DNA from: Firmicutes bacterium UBA1702
GTDB taxonomy: Bacteria > Bacillota > Clostridia > Peptostreptococcales > Anaerovoracaceae
Direction of reading: 5' to 3'
Assembly: GCA_002320005.1 (NCBI GenBank)
Contig: DCJK01000019.1
Coordinates: 1-57,284, forward strand
DNA: 57,284 bases
Shown here one piece after another: positions 7,953-14,514 of this stretch (position 1 is the stretch's first letter; each line of letters begins with the position of its first letter). The position numbers were made by a program, and so were the translations under genes. Below the pieces are notes generated by a model. It saw only the letters and a list, made by a program, of their open reading frames with translations. It did not search any database and was not told where the DNA came from.

Positions 7953-8629
7953 TTCATATTCCCCCTCGCTGACCTATATAGTTCCTTGCTCACGAATCGT
8001 GTGCGATTTCCTCTGAATTCCAGTATTTTATCTGCATATTCAAGGGCCGAATCAACATCGTGAGAAATCATTATTACAGTCATTCCATCATCATTCAGCT
8101 GACGTATGCAATCATACATTTCAGAAGCTGCCGCCGGATCCAGTCCGGAAACAGGTTCGTCCAGAAGCAGAATGCTTTCTGCCGCGCAAAGGGCTCTTGC
8201 CAGCAGAACTCTCTGCTGCTGCCCTCCCGAAAGGTTTCTGTAGGCCTTGGACGCCAGATTTTCTATGCCCAGCTTCTTCATCTTCTCCTGAGCTGTTTTT
8301 TTATCTTCGGCATTGTAAAAAGGACCTCCTCCGGTTTTTCTTACTCTTCCGGAAAGAACTATTTCTGCAACAGAAGCGGGGAAATCTTTCTGTATCTGCG
8401 TATGTTGAGGCAGATACCCAACTCCTGCTTCCTTCGTCGTATTCTCATATGTTAAAAGGCCGTCAAGGGGCTTTATAAGACCTGCAAGCGTTTTAAGAAG
8501 AGTAGTCTTTCCTGAGCCGTTATCACCCACCACATATACATAGTCTCCCTCTTCTATTTCAAAATTTATTTTTTCTGCTACCGGACCATCTTCATATCCT
8601 ACGGTCAGATTTTTGCATTGAATCTGCAT
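7949..8629 (-). CDS. znuC: Zinc ABC transporter ATP-binding protein
   Basis: 226 residues. Walker A GDNGSGKT at 35-42, signature LSGGQQQR around 132, Walker B ILLLDEPVSGLD around 155 and the switch histidine in MISHD. These order and spacings define an ABC ATPase; sequence around VGYLPQH is typical for metal ABC systems. It energises the ZnuB permease at the inner face of the membrane. Nine bases downstream of znuA and overlapping znuB by four bases. Confidence 0.9.
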   Translation of the reverse strand: MQIQCKNLTVGYEDGPVAEKINFEIEEGDYVYVVGDNGSGKTTLLKTLAGLIKPLDGLLTYENTTKEAGVGYLPQHTQIQKDFPASVAEIVLSGRVRKTGGGPFYNAEDKKTAQEKMKKLGIENLASKAYRNLSGGQQQRVLLARALCAAESILLLDEPVSGLDPAAASEMYDCIRQLNDDGMTVIMISHDVDSALEYADKILEFRGNRTRFVSKELYRSARGNMK

Positions 8630-8638
8630 TTTTTCTCC

Positions 8639-9592
8639 TTAATTTAATACCTGTCTGAGCTGTTGCAGGTTATATTCCATTATATCGATATAGCTGCAGC
8701 TGTGCGCTTTCACAGACTGCATTGAGTCCAAGTCTATAATACGTATATCCTTTTCCCCCGAAGTGCTGATAACAGTTTCCGCTATCCTGCGGTCTCCTGT
8801 TTCCGTCACCACTATGGCTCCCAGCTTTTCTTCTTTCAACTTATCTGCCAGAAAGGCCACTGTCTCAAAGCTGGCTTCTGTTTCCGCTGAACATCCGTCA
8901 AAGGCTGCGAAGCTTTTTATTCCGTAATCATTAAATAAATATCTGAAGGCAAATCTGTCTGCAACAATCACAGTATTCTTACTGCTTTCAGAAACAGTAT
9001 TTCTGAATTCATTATCAAGCATTTCCAGCTTTTCAATATATTCTTCCGCATTTTCCATATATATACGGCTGTTGTCATTGTCAATTTCGGAAATACACTC
9101 CGTTATATCACCACAGAAATTTTGGGCCTGATTCAGGGAAAGCCATATATGCTCGTCGCCTTCTTCTTCATGCGCGGTGTGACTGTGACCATGATGAGCC
9201 TCTTCATCATGATTGTCTGTTTCCTCCTCTATCATGGCAACCTGGCCATGCTCAAGTAGACAATATGCATGTCCCTCAAAAAAACCTCCTTCAATTATAT
9301 CCTCCACCCATTTTTCTGACTCTCCGCCTGTATATATCAGAAGATCACAAGTAGTTATATCCACAATATCCCGGGCCACAGGCTGATAACTGTGCATATC
9401 TGCCCCATCGTCATTTATCCGTATTACATTCCATTCATCAGTCTTTTCCCCTAATATGTTCAGAACCCAGTCATACTGTGCAAATCCGATACAGGCAATA
9501 GCAGGCTTGTCTGTATCACGGATATGACCGGCATCTCCGCATCCCGTCAGCAAAAGTAATACAAGCAGCATTGCCGCAGCTGCTTTTTTCAT
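8639..9592 (-). CDS. znuA: Zinc-binding lipoprotein of the ABC transporter
   Basis: 317 residues. The N-terminus MKKAAAAMLLVLLLLTGCGD is a lipoprotein signal with lipobox LTGC (Cys18). Cluster A-I substrate-binding fold: metal ligands are likely in DMHSYQPV, HIWLSLNQA and the distal domain. Between about 120 and 155 is an acidic, histidine-rich loop (HDEEAHHGHSHTAHEEEGDE) as in ZnuA/AdcA zinc receptors, which argues for zinc rather than manganese. Start overlaps the zur stop by four bases. Family length is about 300-320. Confidence 0.88.
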   Translation of the reverse strand: MKKAAAAMLLVLLLLTGCGDAGHIRDTDKPAIACIGFAQYDWVLNILGEKTDEWNVIRINDDGADMHSYQPVARDIVDITTCDLLIYTGGESEKWVEDIIEGGFFEGHAYCLLEHGQVAMIEEETDNHDEEAHHGHSHTAHEEEGDEHIWLSLNQAQNFCGDITECISEIDNDNSRIYMENAEEYIEKLEMLDNEFRNTVSESSKNTVIVADRFAFRYLFNDYGIKSFAAFDGCSAETEASFETVAFLADKLKEEKLGAIVVTETGDRRIAETVISTSGEKDIRIIDLDSMQSVKAHSCSYIDIMEYNLQQLRQVLN

Positions 9593-10008
9593 TTTTTATC
9601 CCCCTTCAAACAATGGCTGCAGGTTCCGAAAATTACCGTTTCGCCTGCACTTACCTTGAAATTTTCAGTCTGTTCTATTTCGCTGCTCAAGGCCATGGAC
9701 ACAGGTACACTCACATGATAAAGCCTGCCGCAGGCAGTGCATTTAAGGTGCATATGTCCTGCGCATTCCATACCGCCCATAATCTGATATACCTGTCTGC
9801 GTCCCTCTTCACTGCTGAAATGTCGGATCTTTTTTTCATCCAGCAGCTTGGGGATCAGTCTGTACACAGTACTTCTTCCCGGAGGAGAAATATACCTGGG
9901 ATCCGCTTCCATTCCACGGCATATTTCTTCCACTGTAAAGGATCTGCTGCTGTTACGTGTAAGAAAATCAATAAGTTCCCTTTTTTGTTCAGTATTATAT
10001 CTTGCCAT
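9589..10008 (-). CDS. zur: Fur-family regulator, probably Zur
   Basis: 139 residues, the normal size for Fur/Zur/PerR. N-terminal winged helix (QKRELIDFLTRNSSRSFTVE, then RSTVYRLIPKLLDEKKIRHF), then metal-binding domain with H-x-H in GHMHLKCTACGRLYHV and the structural-zinc pairs CTAC and CSHC. It heads the znu operon and overlaps znuA by four bases, so its metal is most likely zinc. A candidate box lies at 10064-10078. Assignment to Zur over PerR or Fur is by context. Confidence 0.85.
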   Translation of the reverse strand: MARYNTEQKRELIDFLTRNSSRSFTVEEICRGMEADPRYISPPGRSTVYRLIPKLLDEKKIRHFSSEEGRRQVYQIMGGMECAGHMHLKCTACGRLYHVSVPVSMALSSEIEQTENFKVSAGETVIFGTCSHCLKGDKK

Positions 10009-10028
10009 AATGGCTTCTCCCTATGTTC

Positions 10029-10119
10029 ATTATACAGATTACAGTTGAGCGCTTTTTCAAATATGAGACATTTTCTCAAATTCGCTTCTTTATTATACAT
10101 CTTACAGTAAAAAAGTCAA
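10029..10119 (-). promoter_or_regulatory. zur-znu promoter and candidate Zur box
   Basis: Minus strand: TTGACT (10114-10119), 16-base spacer, TATAAT (10092-10097). Just downstream is TGAGACA-T-TTTCTCA (10064-10078), a 7-1-7 inverted repeat with one mismatch, the geometry used by Fur-family repressors. A second TATAAT at 10029-10034 is embedded in an almost exact direct repeat of the first: ATTATACANNTTACAGT occurs at 10029-10045 and 10092-10108. The -35 overlaps the end of the upstream metallophosphoesterase gene. Confidence 0.5.
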
Positions 10120-10955
10120 GCCTGCATATCCATTGCCGTCATAACCTGTCTGCATACATACATGAACCCATTGTCGTCGGCACATATCGTCCATTTTACC
10201 AGCATAAAAAGCTTTCCTGAGAGTTCTATGCATGTTATTCCGTTGGGGTGCACACATGAGCCTGTATTAAAGTAGTATATATCGTCCACTTTTCTCATGG
10301 CAGGACGATGGGTGTGACCCGTCATAATACTGCTACCGTTTTTTTTCGCCCAATCAATCAGCCTTTTTTCTACGGCACTGCTTTTTTTATAGTTTCTTGC
10401 AGCACTGGTAGGGTCATTGAAACCGCATAGTTCCAATGGTCTCCACAGGTAGCGCACCATCCAGCGGGCTAGAGGCCAGAGACGGTCATTAAGCATATCA
10501 CCTTGGTGCCCGTGCATCAGATAGAGGCTGCCTTTTTTGTCCGGCAGCTCTATTACGGCAGATTGATTGTATTTAGGCGAAAAAAGGTTCTCAGATGTAC
10601 ATCTGCTCTGTTTTTTGCGAGTTTTATCATGATTTCCATATATCATAAACAGCCTTCTCTCCCTTTCAAATTGTGAAAGGATCTCAAAGACATCTTTGTG
10701 AATTTCGGCTATACTTTCAAAACACCGATTCTCCCACAGCTCATCTCCATCACCTAACTCCACATATGCATAACCACTTTTCCTGTAGTGATTAAGAGCT
10801 GCCTGGTAAATTGTCTTATTTCTCAAGAAACTGTCGTTCCATGTGCCGCATCCTCTGTGGCAGTCGCTGAAAAAAACTATTCCCGGATACATTTCTGCAT
10901 CTATTATTTCTGCTTCCTCAGCGGCTTTGTCTATTCTGCGGAGGCTGTATCCCAT
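10116..10955 (-). CDS. Calcineurin-like metallophosphoesterase
   Basis: 279 residues from the start chosen here. Metal-binding motifs of the superfamily are visible in order: FFSDCHRG (D-x-H), GDGDELWEN (GD-x-x-D), YGNHDK (GNHD), LMHGHQGD (H-G-H) and TGHTHRP (GHTH). The GDGDELW block and overall length resemble LpxH-like or UDP-2,3-diacylglucosamine hydrolase-like proteins, but a Gram-positive host has no lipid A, so the substrate is open. The frame extends upstream to 11060, but that would overlap the divergent TetR gene; the ATG at 10955 has AGAGGTG eight bases before it and is preferred. Cytosolic; no signal peptide with this start. Confidence 0.8.
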   Translation of the reverse strand: MGYSLRRIDKAAEEAEIIDAEMYPGIVFFSDCHRGCGTWNDSFLRNKTIYQAALNHYRKSGYAYVELGDGDELWENRCFESIAEIHKDVFEILSQFERERRLFMIYGNHDKTRKKQSRCTSENLFSPKYNQSAVIELPDKKGSLYLMHGHQGDMLNDRLWPLARWMVRYLWRPLELCGFNDPTSAARNYKKSSAVEKRLIDWAKKNGSSIMTGHTHRPAMRKVDDIYYFNTGSCVHPNGITCIELSGKLFMLVKWTICADDNGFMYVCRQVMTAMDMQA

Positions 10956-11052
10956 TTTTGCACCTCTGAATAATTCCTGATTTATATATATATATGCATA
11001 TCCTGCAAAATCTGTTATAATAACAATAATCAAAATTTTCAGGAGAAAATCA

Positions 11053-11619
11053 ATGCCCAATTTTACAAAGCAAGCGATAAAAGCCTCTTTCTGGAAGCTT
11101 CTTAATCAGCAGCCTCTCAGCCAGATAAGTGTTCGCACTATAGTCGAAGACTGCGGTATCAATCGTAATTCCTTTTATTATCATTTTCAGGACATTCCTT
11201 CAATGATAGAAGAGATGATAATGGATGAAGCCAATGCTCTGATAGAGAAGTATCCTAATATAAATTCCATTGACGAAATGGTAGAGACCGCTTTCCGCTT
11301 CACACAAGAGAATAAAAGAGCTATTGCACATATATGCAATTCGGTAAAAAGAAACATCTATGAGCAATATCTTATGCGCATATGTGAGCATGTGGTGAGA
11401 TCCTACTTTGAAACGACCTTCAAAGAGGAAAAAATCAATCCTTCCGACCTGGAAACCATTGTACTGTTTACAAAATGTGAGCTATTCGGACTCTTTGTAA
11501 ACTGGGTAAACTCAGGGATGCCTGATAGTGCCATGAATAAGCTCAAAGAGCTTCTTTCTCTCTGTGACGGACTTGCTGCCGACATGGTGAGCAGAATTAA
11601 AATAGACAGCAGCAACTGA
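11053..11619 (+). CDS. TetR-family regulator (DhaS-like C-terminal type)
   Basis: 188 residues. Helix-turn-helix in residues 8-50: KQAIKASFWKLLNQQPLSQI, then SVRTIVEDCGINRNSFYYHF with the recognition helix INRNSFYYHFQD. This opening (KxAIxxSFxxLL) is typical of the DhaS-like branch of TetR regulators, which includes both activators and repressors. RBS CAGGAGAAA before the ATG at 11053. It diverges from the metallophosphoesterase gene and is followed by two terminators, so it is probably a single-gene unit. The next gene downstream is a pseudogene. No dyad operator was evident in the 97-base divergent gap, which contains an AT-alternating run. Confidence 0.82.
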   Translation: MPNFTKQAIKASFWKLLNQQPLSQISVRTIVEDCGINRNSFYYHFQDIPSMIEEMIMDEANALIEKYPNINSIDEMVETAFRFTQENKRAIAHICNSVKRNIYEQYLMRICEHVVRSYFETTFKEEKINPSDLETIVLFTKCELFGLFVNWVNSGMPDSAMNKLKELLSLCDGLAADMVSRIKIDSSN

Positions 11620-11631
11620 ATCCGACATTTG

Positions 11632-11670
11632 AATCAGTCCGGCAGCCAAAGCCCGGCTGATTTTTCTTTT
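11632..11670 (+). terminator. Terminator after the second tetR
   Basis: AATCAG-T-CCGG with CCGG-CTGATT (11632-11662) followed by TTTTTCTTTT. Confidence 0.7.
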
Positions 11671-11732
11671 AGGCAAATTGAATCAATTGACCATTTTTGT
11701 GGCTGCAGCTTTCAATTGCCTATTTTTATTTT
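11671..11732 (+). terminator. Second tandem terminator
   Basis: AGGCAA-A-TTGAA pairs with TTCAATTGCCT (11671-11682 with 11711-11721), followed by ATTTTTATTTT. It lies directly behind the first terminator, leaving about 55 bases before the broken hdeD-like gene. Confidence 0.6.
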
Positions 11733-11788
11733 CTACTTTCCTGTTAAACTTTGTTTACGACAGATTATAGTTTTGAGGAGGTGCTATA

Positions 11789-12363
11789 ATGCGCTCTGTC
11801 ACACCTATGAAGGCTGCAAAAACAGGCTACATCATTATATCCGTACTTCTATGAATCATGGTGCTTATCCTTATAGCTGTCCCCGAATTTTCATCAGAAG
11901 TCATAGGCATTTTTTGCGGAATAATACTTATCCTTTTCGGCATAGTCAGACTTATCGGATTTTTCTCCAAAGATCTCTACAGATTGGCTTTCCAATATGA
12001 TCTTGCCTTCGGTATACTTATGGTCACATTGAGAATCATAATGCTGGTTCACCCGGGCAGTCTGATGAATTTTCTCTGTATAGTTCTCGGTATATCTTTT
12101 TTGCTGACGGATTGTTCAAAATACAGATATCTTTTGATTCAAGGAAATTCGGAATAGGAAAATGGTGGCTTATTCTTACTGCCGCTATAGTTACCGGAAT
12201 CCTAGGCTGTATTCTTGTGCTGCGGCCGAGTGAAAGTTCAATTGTACTGACAATTCTTATCGGAATTTCTCTTCTTGCAGAAGGGCTTTTAAATCTCAGC
12301 ACTGTAATGGCAGCCGTAAAGATAATAAACAACCAGTATCCCGATGACTTTGACGAATACTGA
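11789..12363 (+). pseudogene. HdeD/DUF308 membrane protein, disrupted by a stop and a frameshift
   Basis: A strong RBS (GAGGAGGTGC) precedes ATG 11789. The frame reads MRSVTPMKAAKTGYIIISVL, meets TGA at 11852-11854, and continues in the same frame with GIFCGIILILFGIVRLIGFF and FGILMVTLRIIMLVHPGSLM to about 12100. The remainder (FKIQISFDSRKFGIGKWWLI, LTAAIVTGILGCILVLRPSE) is in the next frame and ends at 12363. One missing T in the run of six T near 12096-12101 would restore the join (ISFFADGLFKIQ). The assembled 190-residue protein would have six membrane helices in the repeated DUF308 pattern of HdeD, an acid-stress protein in enterobacteria. Two independent lesions argue for a true pseudogene rather than one sequencing error. 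Confidence 0.75.
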
Positions 12364-12401
12364 TCCAATGACAGAAAAAAATGAGAAAGGTTTTGATACG
12401 A

Positions 12402-12436
12402 AAAATCCCTGCCGATTAAATAACAGCAGGGATTTT
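12402..12436. terminator. Bidirectional terminator
   Basis: AAAATCCCTGC (12402-12412) pairs perfectly with GCAGGGATTTT (12426-12436). It serves pduL on the minus strand and the hdeD-like relic on the plus strand. Confidence 0.8.
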
Positions 12437-12446
12437 AAATTACCTT

Positions 12447-13022
12447 CTATTTGATTATAAGTGTACATACTGAATCAGGACCGCAGCCTGCTGCGTTTCC
12501 TTCATCTGTATCCAGATGTACTTCTCTTTCGTGCTTTGAGCCTGCTCTTACAAGAACATTGTCAAATATAAGACCTCTTTCGCCTTCAATCTTGATGCTT
12601 ACCACATCTCCATCCTTTACGCCTGCTTCTGCAGCCTGTTGGTCGTTTAAGTGAACGTGTCTTAAGGCAACGATTACACCGTGATCGATTTCAATTTCGC
12701 CGCAAGGTCCTACTATCTTGCATCCCGGAGTTCCTTCCAGTTTGCCTGACTCTCTTACAGGTGCCTTGATTCCGATGGTTCTCGCATCTGTCATTGCCAG
12801 TTCAACCTGGGTTTCTTTTCTTGCAGGTCCCAAAACTCTTATTCCCTTTAAAGTATTTTTAGGTCCTACGATATCAACTTTTTCTTCGCAGGCAAACTGT
12901 CCCGGCTGAACCAGAGGTTTTGTAGGAGTCAGCTGATGACCCTTGCCGAATAATGCTTCAATATGCTCTTCGCTGAGATGAAGATGCTTGTTTGATAAAC
13001 CGATTTTTACTTCATAAGCCAT
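12447..13022 (-). CDS. pduL: PduL-type phosphate propanoyl/acetyltransferase
   Basis: 191 residues. Two PduL repeats are seen: LSNKHLHLSEEHIEALFGKG with VDIVGPKNTLKGIRVLGPAR near the N-terminus, and VIVALRHVHLNDQQAAEAGV with GDVVSIKIEGERGLIFDNVL later. The histidines in NKHLHLS and RHVHLN are the zinc ligands in the family. The enzyme interconverts acyl-CoA and acyl phosphate. There is no N-terminal encapsulation peptide and no microcompartment gene in the window, so it is likely a housekeeping phosphotransacetylase substituting for Pta. Last gene of the hpt-containing minus-strand run; followed by a terminator. Confidence 0.9.
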   Translation of the reverse strand: MAYEVKIGLSNKHLHLSEEHIEALFGKGHQLTPTKPLVQPGQFACEEKVDIVGPKNTLKGIRVLGPARKETQVELAMTDARTIGIKAPVRESGKLEGTPGCKIVGPCGEIEIDHGVIVALRHVHLNDQQAAEAGVKDGDVVSIKIEGERGLIFDNVLVRAGSKHEREVHLDTDEGNAAGCGPDSVCTLIIK

Positions 13023-13063
13023 TTTATATGTATCTCCTTTTTAATAAAATTTATAACTGTTTA

Positions 13064-13597
13064 TTAACCTTCAAGATAGCTAATATACGGAAGGTTTCTG
13101 TATTTCTGGTCATAATCCAGACCGTATCCGATAACAAAAAGGTTTTCAATAGAGAATCCCACATAATCTGCGTCTATCTCGGCTATTCTTCTGGAAGGCT
13201 TGTCCAGAAGAGTGCAAATTCTTATACTCTTAGGATTTCTGTCTGCCAGATGTTCTTTGAGATATTTAAGAGTGGTTCCCGTGTCAACTATATCCTCGAT
13301 AATTATAACATTTTTTCCGTAAATGTCACCGTCCAGATCTTTTTTTATTTTAACCACGCCTGAGGAAGTCGTGCCTGAGCCGTAACTTGAAGCGACTATA
13401 AAGTCGATTTCGGTATCACAAGTGATATTCTTCATTATATCTCCCATCCATACGACAGCGCCTCTCAGAGTACCCACAAGATAAACCTCTTCACCCTCGT
13501 AATCTTTTGAGATCTGAGCGCCTATTTCAGCAGCTCTCGTCTCAATCTGCTCTTTGGTAAACAGGATTGTACCCATTGTATCTGTGTTTTCACTCAT
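13064..13597 (-). CDS. hpt: Hypoxanthine phosphoribosyltransferase
   Basis: 177 residues. The PRPP-binding motif VIIIEDIVDTGTTL (about 96-109) and the early loop LVGTLRGAVVWMGDI define a 6-oxopurine phosphoribosyltransferase; SSYGSGTTSSGVV is the flexible active-site loop. It converts hypoxanthine or guanine plus PRPP into IMP or GMP in purine salvage. Its start overlaps the end of the upstream ykvA-like gene by eight bases. An alternative start at residue 8 (MGTILF) is possible. Confidence 0.92.
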   Translation of the reverse strand: MSENTDTMGTILFTKEQIETRAAEIGAQISKDYEGEEVYLVGTLRGAVVWMGDIMKNITCDTEIDFIVASSYGSGTTSSGVVKIKKDLDGDIYGKNVIIIEDIVDTGTTLKYLKEHLADRNPKSIRICTLLDKPSRRIAEIDADYVGFSIENLFVIGYGLDYDQKYRNLPYISYLEG

Positions 13598-13925
13598 CTT
13601 TTTCTTCCTCCTGATCTACAGTAAATTCTACACCTTCAACTATATCTTTTTTCTTGAAGTTTTTTGAAAAGTCCTGTTCCTTCTCACCTACCCAGTATGT
13701 GTCCAAGGTATCCTTAAGATGCCACAATATCCAGAGCCACAGAACCAGATCGTCCAGAAACCCAAACGGAAAAAGCACCGGCGGTATCAGATCTACCGGC
13801 AAGAACAAATAGACTATTCCGAAGAATACCAGAATTTTTTTGCGCTTCGGTACAGTCTTGTCTTTCATCATGGGTCCTATGGCCTTAAACCGGCTTGCCA
13901 GTACTCTGAAACTGATTAACTGCAT
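13590..13925 (-). CDS. YkvA-like DUF1232 membrane protein
   Basis: 111 residues. The core VPKRKKILVFFGIVYLFLPV, DLIPPVLFPFGFLDDLVLWL contains the DUF1232 signature (YxxxPxDxIPDxxPxxGxxDD-like). One or two hydrophobic segments and a charged C-terminus (EFTVDQEEEKDE). Function is unknown. It starts directly after the engB stop and overlaps hpt, so it is cotranscribed with the proteostasis block. Confidence 0.8.
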   Translation of the reverse strand: MQLISFRVLASRFKAIGPMMKDKTVPKRKKILVFFGIVYLFLPVDLIPPVLFPFGFLDDLVLWLWILWHLKDTLDTYWVGEKEQDFSKNFKKKDIVEGVEFTVDQEEEKDE

Positions 13926-14513
13926 TTAATCCTCCAAGATTTCTTCCATTATTTCAAGAAGCTTGTCATGTCCGGTTCGCTTAAGAGCAGAAATCGGAAT
14001 CACAAGATCCTCATTTCCCAGCTCCAGAGTTTTCCTTATCTGACTTATACACTTCTGCATCTCGTTTCGTGATACCTTATCTGCCTTTGTTGCTGCAACT
14101 ATACCATCCAGACCATAGTGGCGCAGGTATCTGTACATCTGCACATCCTGAGCCGACGGCGCATGACGTATATCCACCAGCTGAATCACCTTTTTAAGTC
14201 CCTTCCTTTTCTGGAAATATTCTTCCATCATCGGGCCCCAGTCGCGGCTCATAGATTTGGATACTTTGGCATAGCCATAACCCGGCAGATCCACAATTCT
14301 GAATGTATCGTTTATTTTGTAAAAATTTATTGTTCTGGTCTTGCCCGGACTTCCCGATACACGCGCCAGACTTTTGCGGCCCGTAAGCAGATTAAGAAGT
14401 GAAGATTTTCCAACATTGGAACGGCCTGCGAAGGCAATCTCGGGCATAGTATCGTCAGGATACTGAGAAGCCTTCACGGCGACAGCTTCAAGCTGTGCAT
14501 CTTTTATTATCAT
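13926..14513 (-). CDS. engB: Ribosome-biogenesis GTPase EngB/YsxC
   Basis: 195 residues from the start used here. GTPase motifs in order: G1 GRSNVGKSSLLN, G2 region RVSGSPGKTRTINFY, G3 DLPGYG, G4 TKAD, G5 ISAL. EngB is needed for assembly of the 50S ribosomal subunit. The frame opens at 14543 (MYWKKVQVYS), but that has no RBS and lies inside lon; the ATG at 14513, one base after the lon stop, gives the usual EngB N-terminus (MIIKDAQLEAVAVK) and is preferred. Position behind lon is widely conserved in Firmicutes. Confidence 0.9.
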   Translation of the reverse strand: MIIKDAQLEAVAVKASQYPDDTMPEIAFAGRSNVGKSSLLNLLTGRKSLARVSGSPGKTRTINFYKINDTFRIVDLPGYGYAKVSKSMSRDWGPMMEEYFQKRKGLKKVIQLVDIRHAPSAQDVQMYRYLRHYGLDGIVAATKADKVSRNEMQKCISQIRKTLELGNEDLVIPISALKRTGHDKLLEIMEEILED

Positions 14514-14514
14514 A

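Noticed and set aside
10980..11000. Alternating TA run as a repeat or regulatory element
   Set aside because: Simple AT-rich promoter-type sequence without more structure.
10956..11060. N-terminal extension of the metallophosphoesterase, giving a hydrophobic leader
   Set aside because: It overlaps the divergent TetR start and its RBS, while ATG 10955 has its own RBS.
11852..11854. TGA read as selenocysteine or tryptophan in the HdeD-like gene
   Set aside because: No SECIS-like structure, the family has no such residue there, other genes in the window use TGA as stop, and a second frameshift is present.
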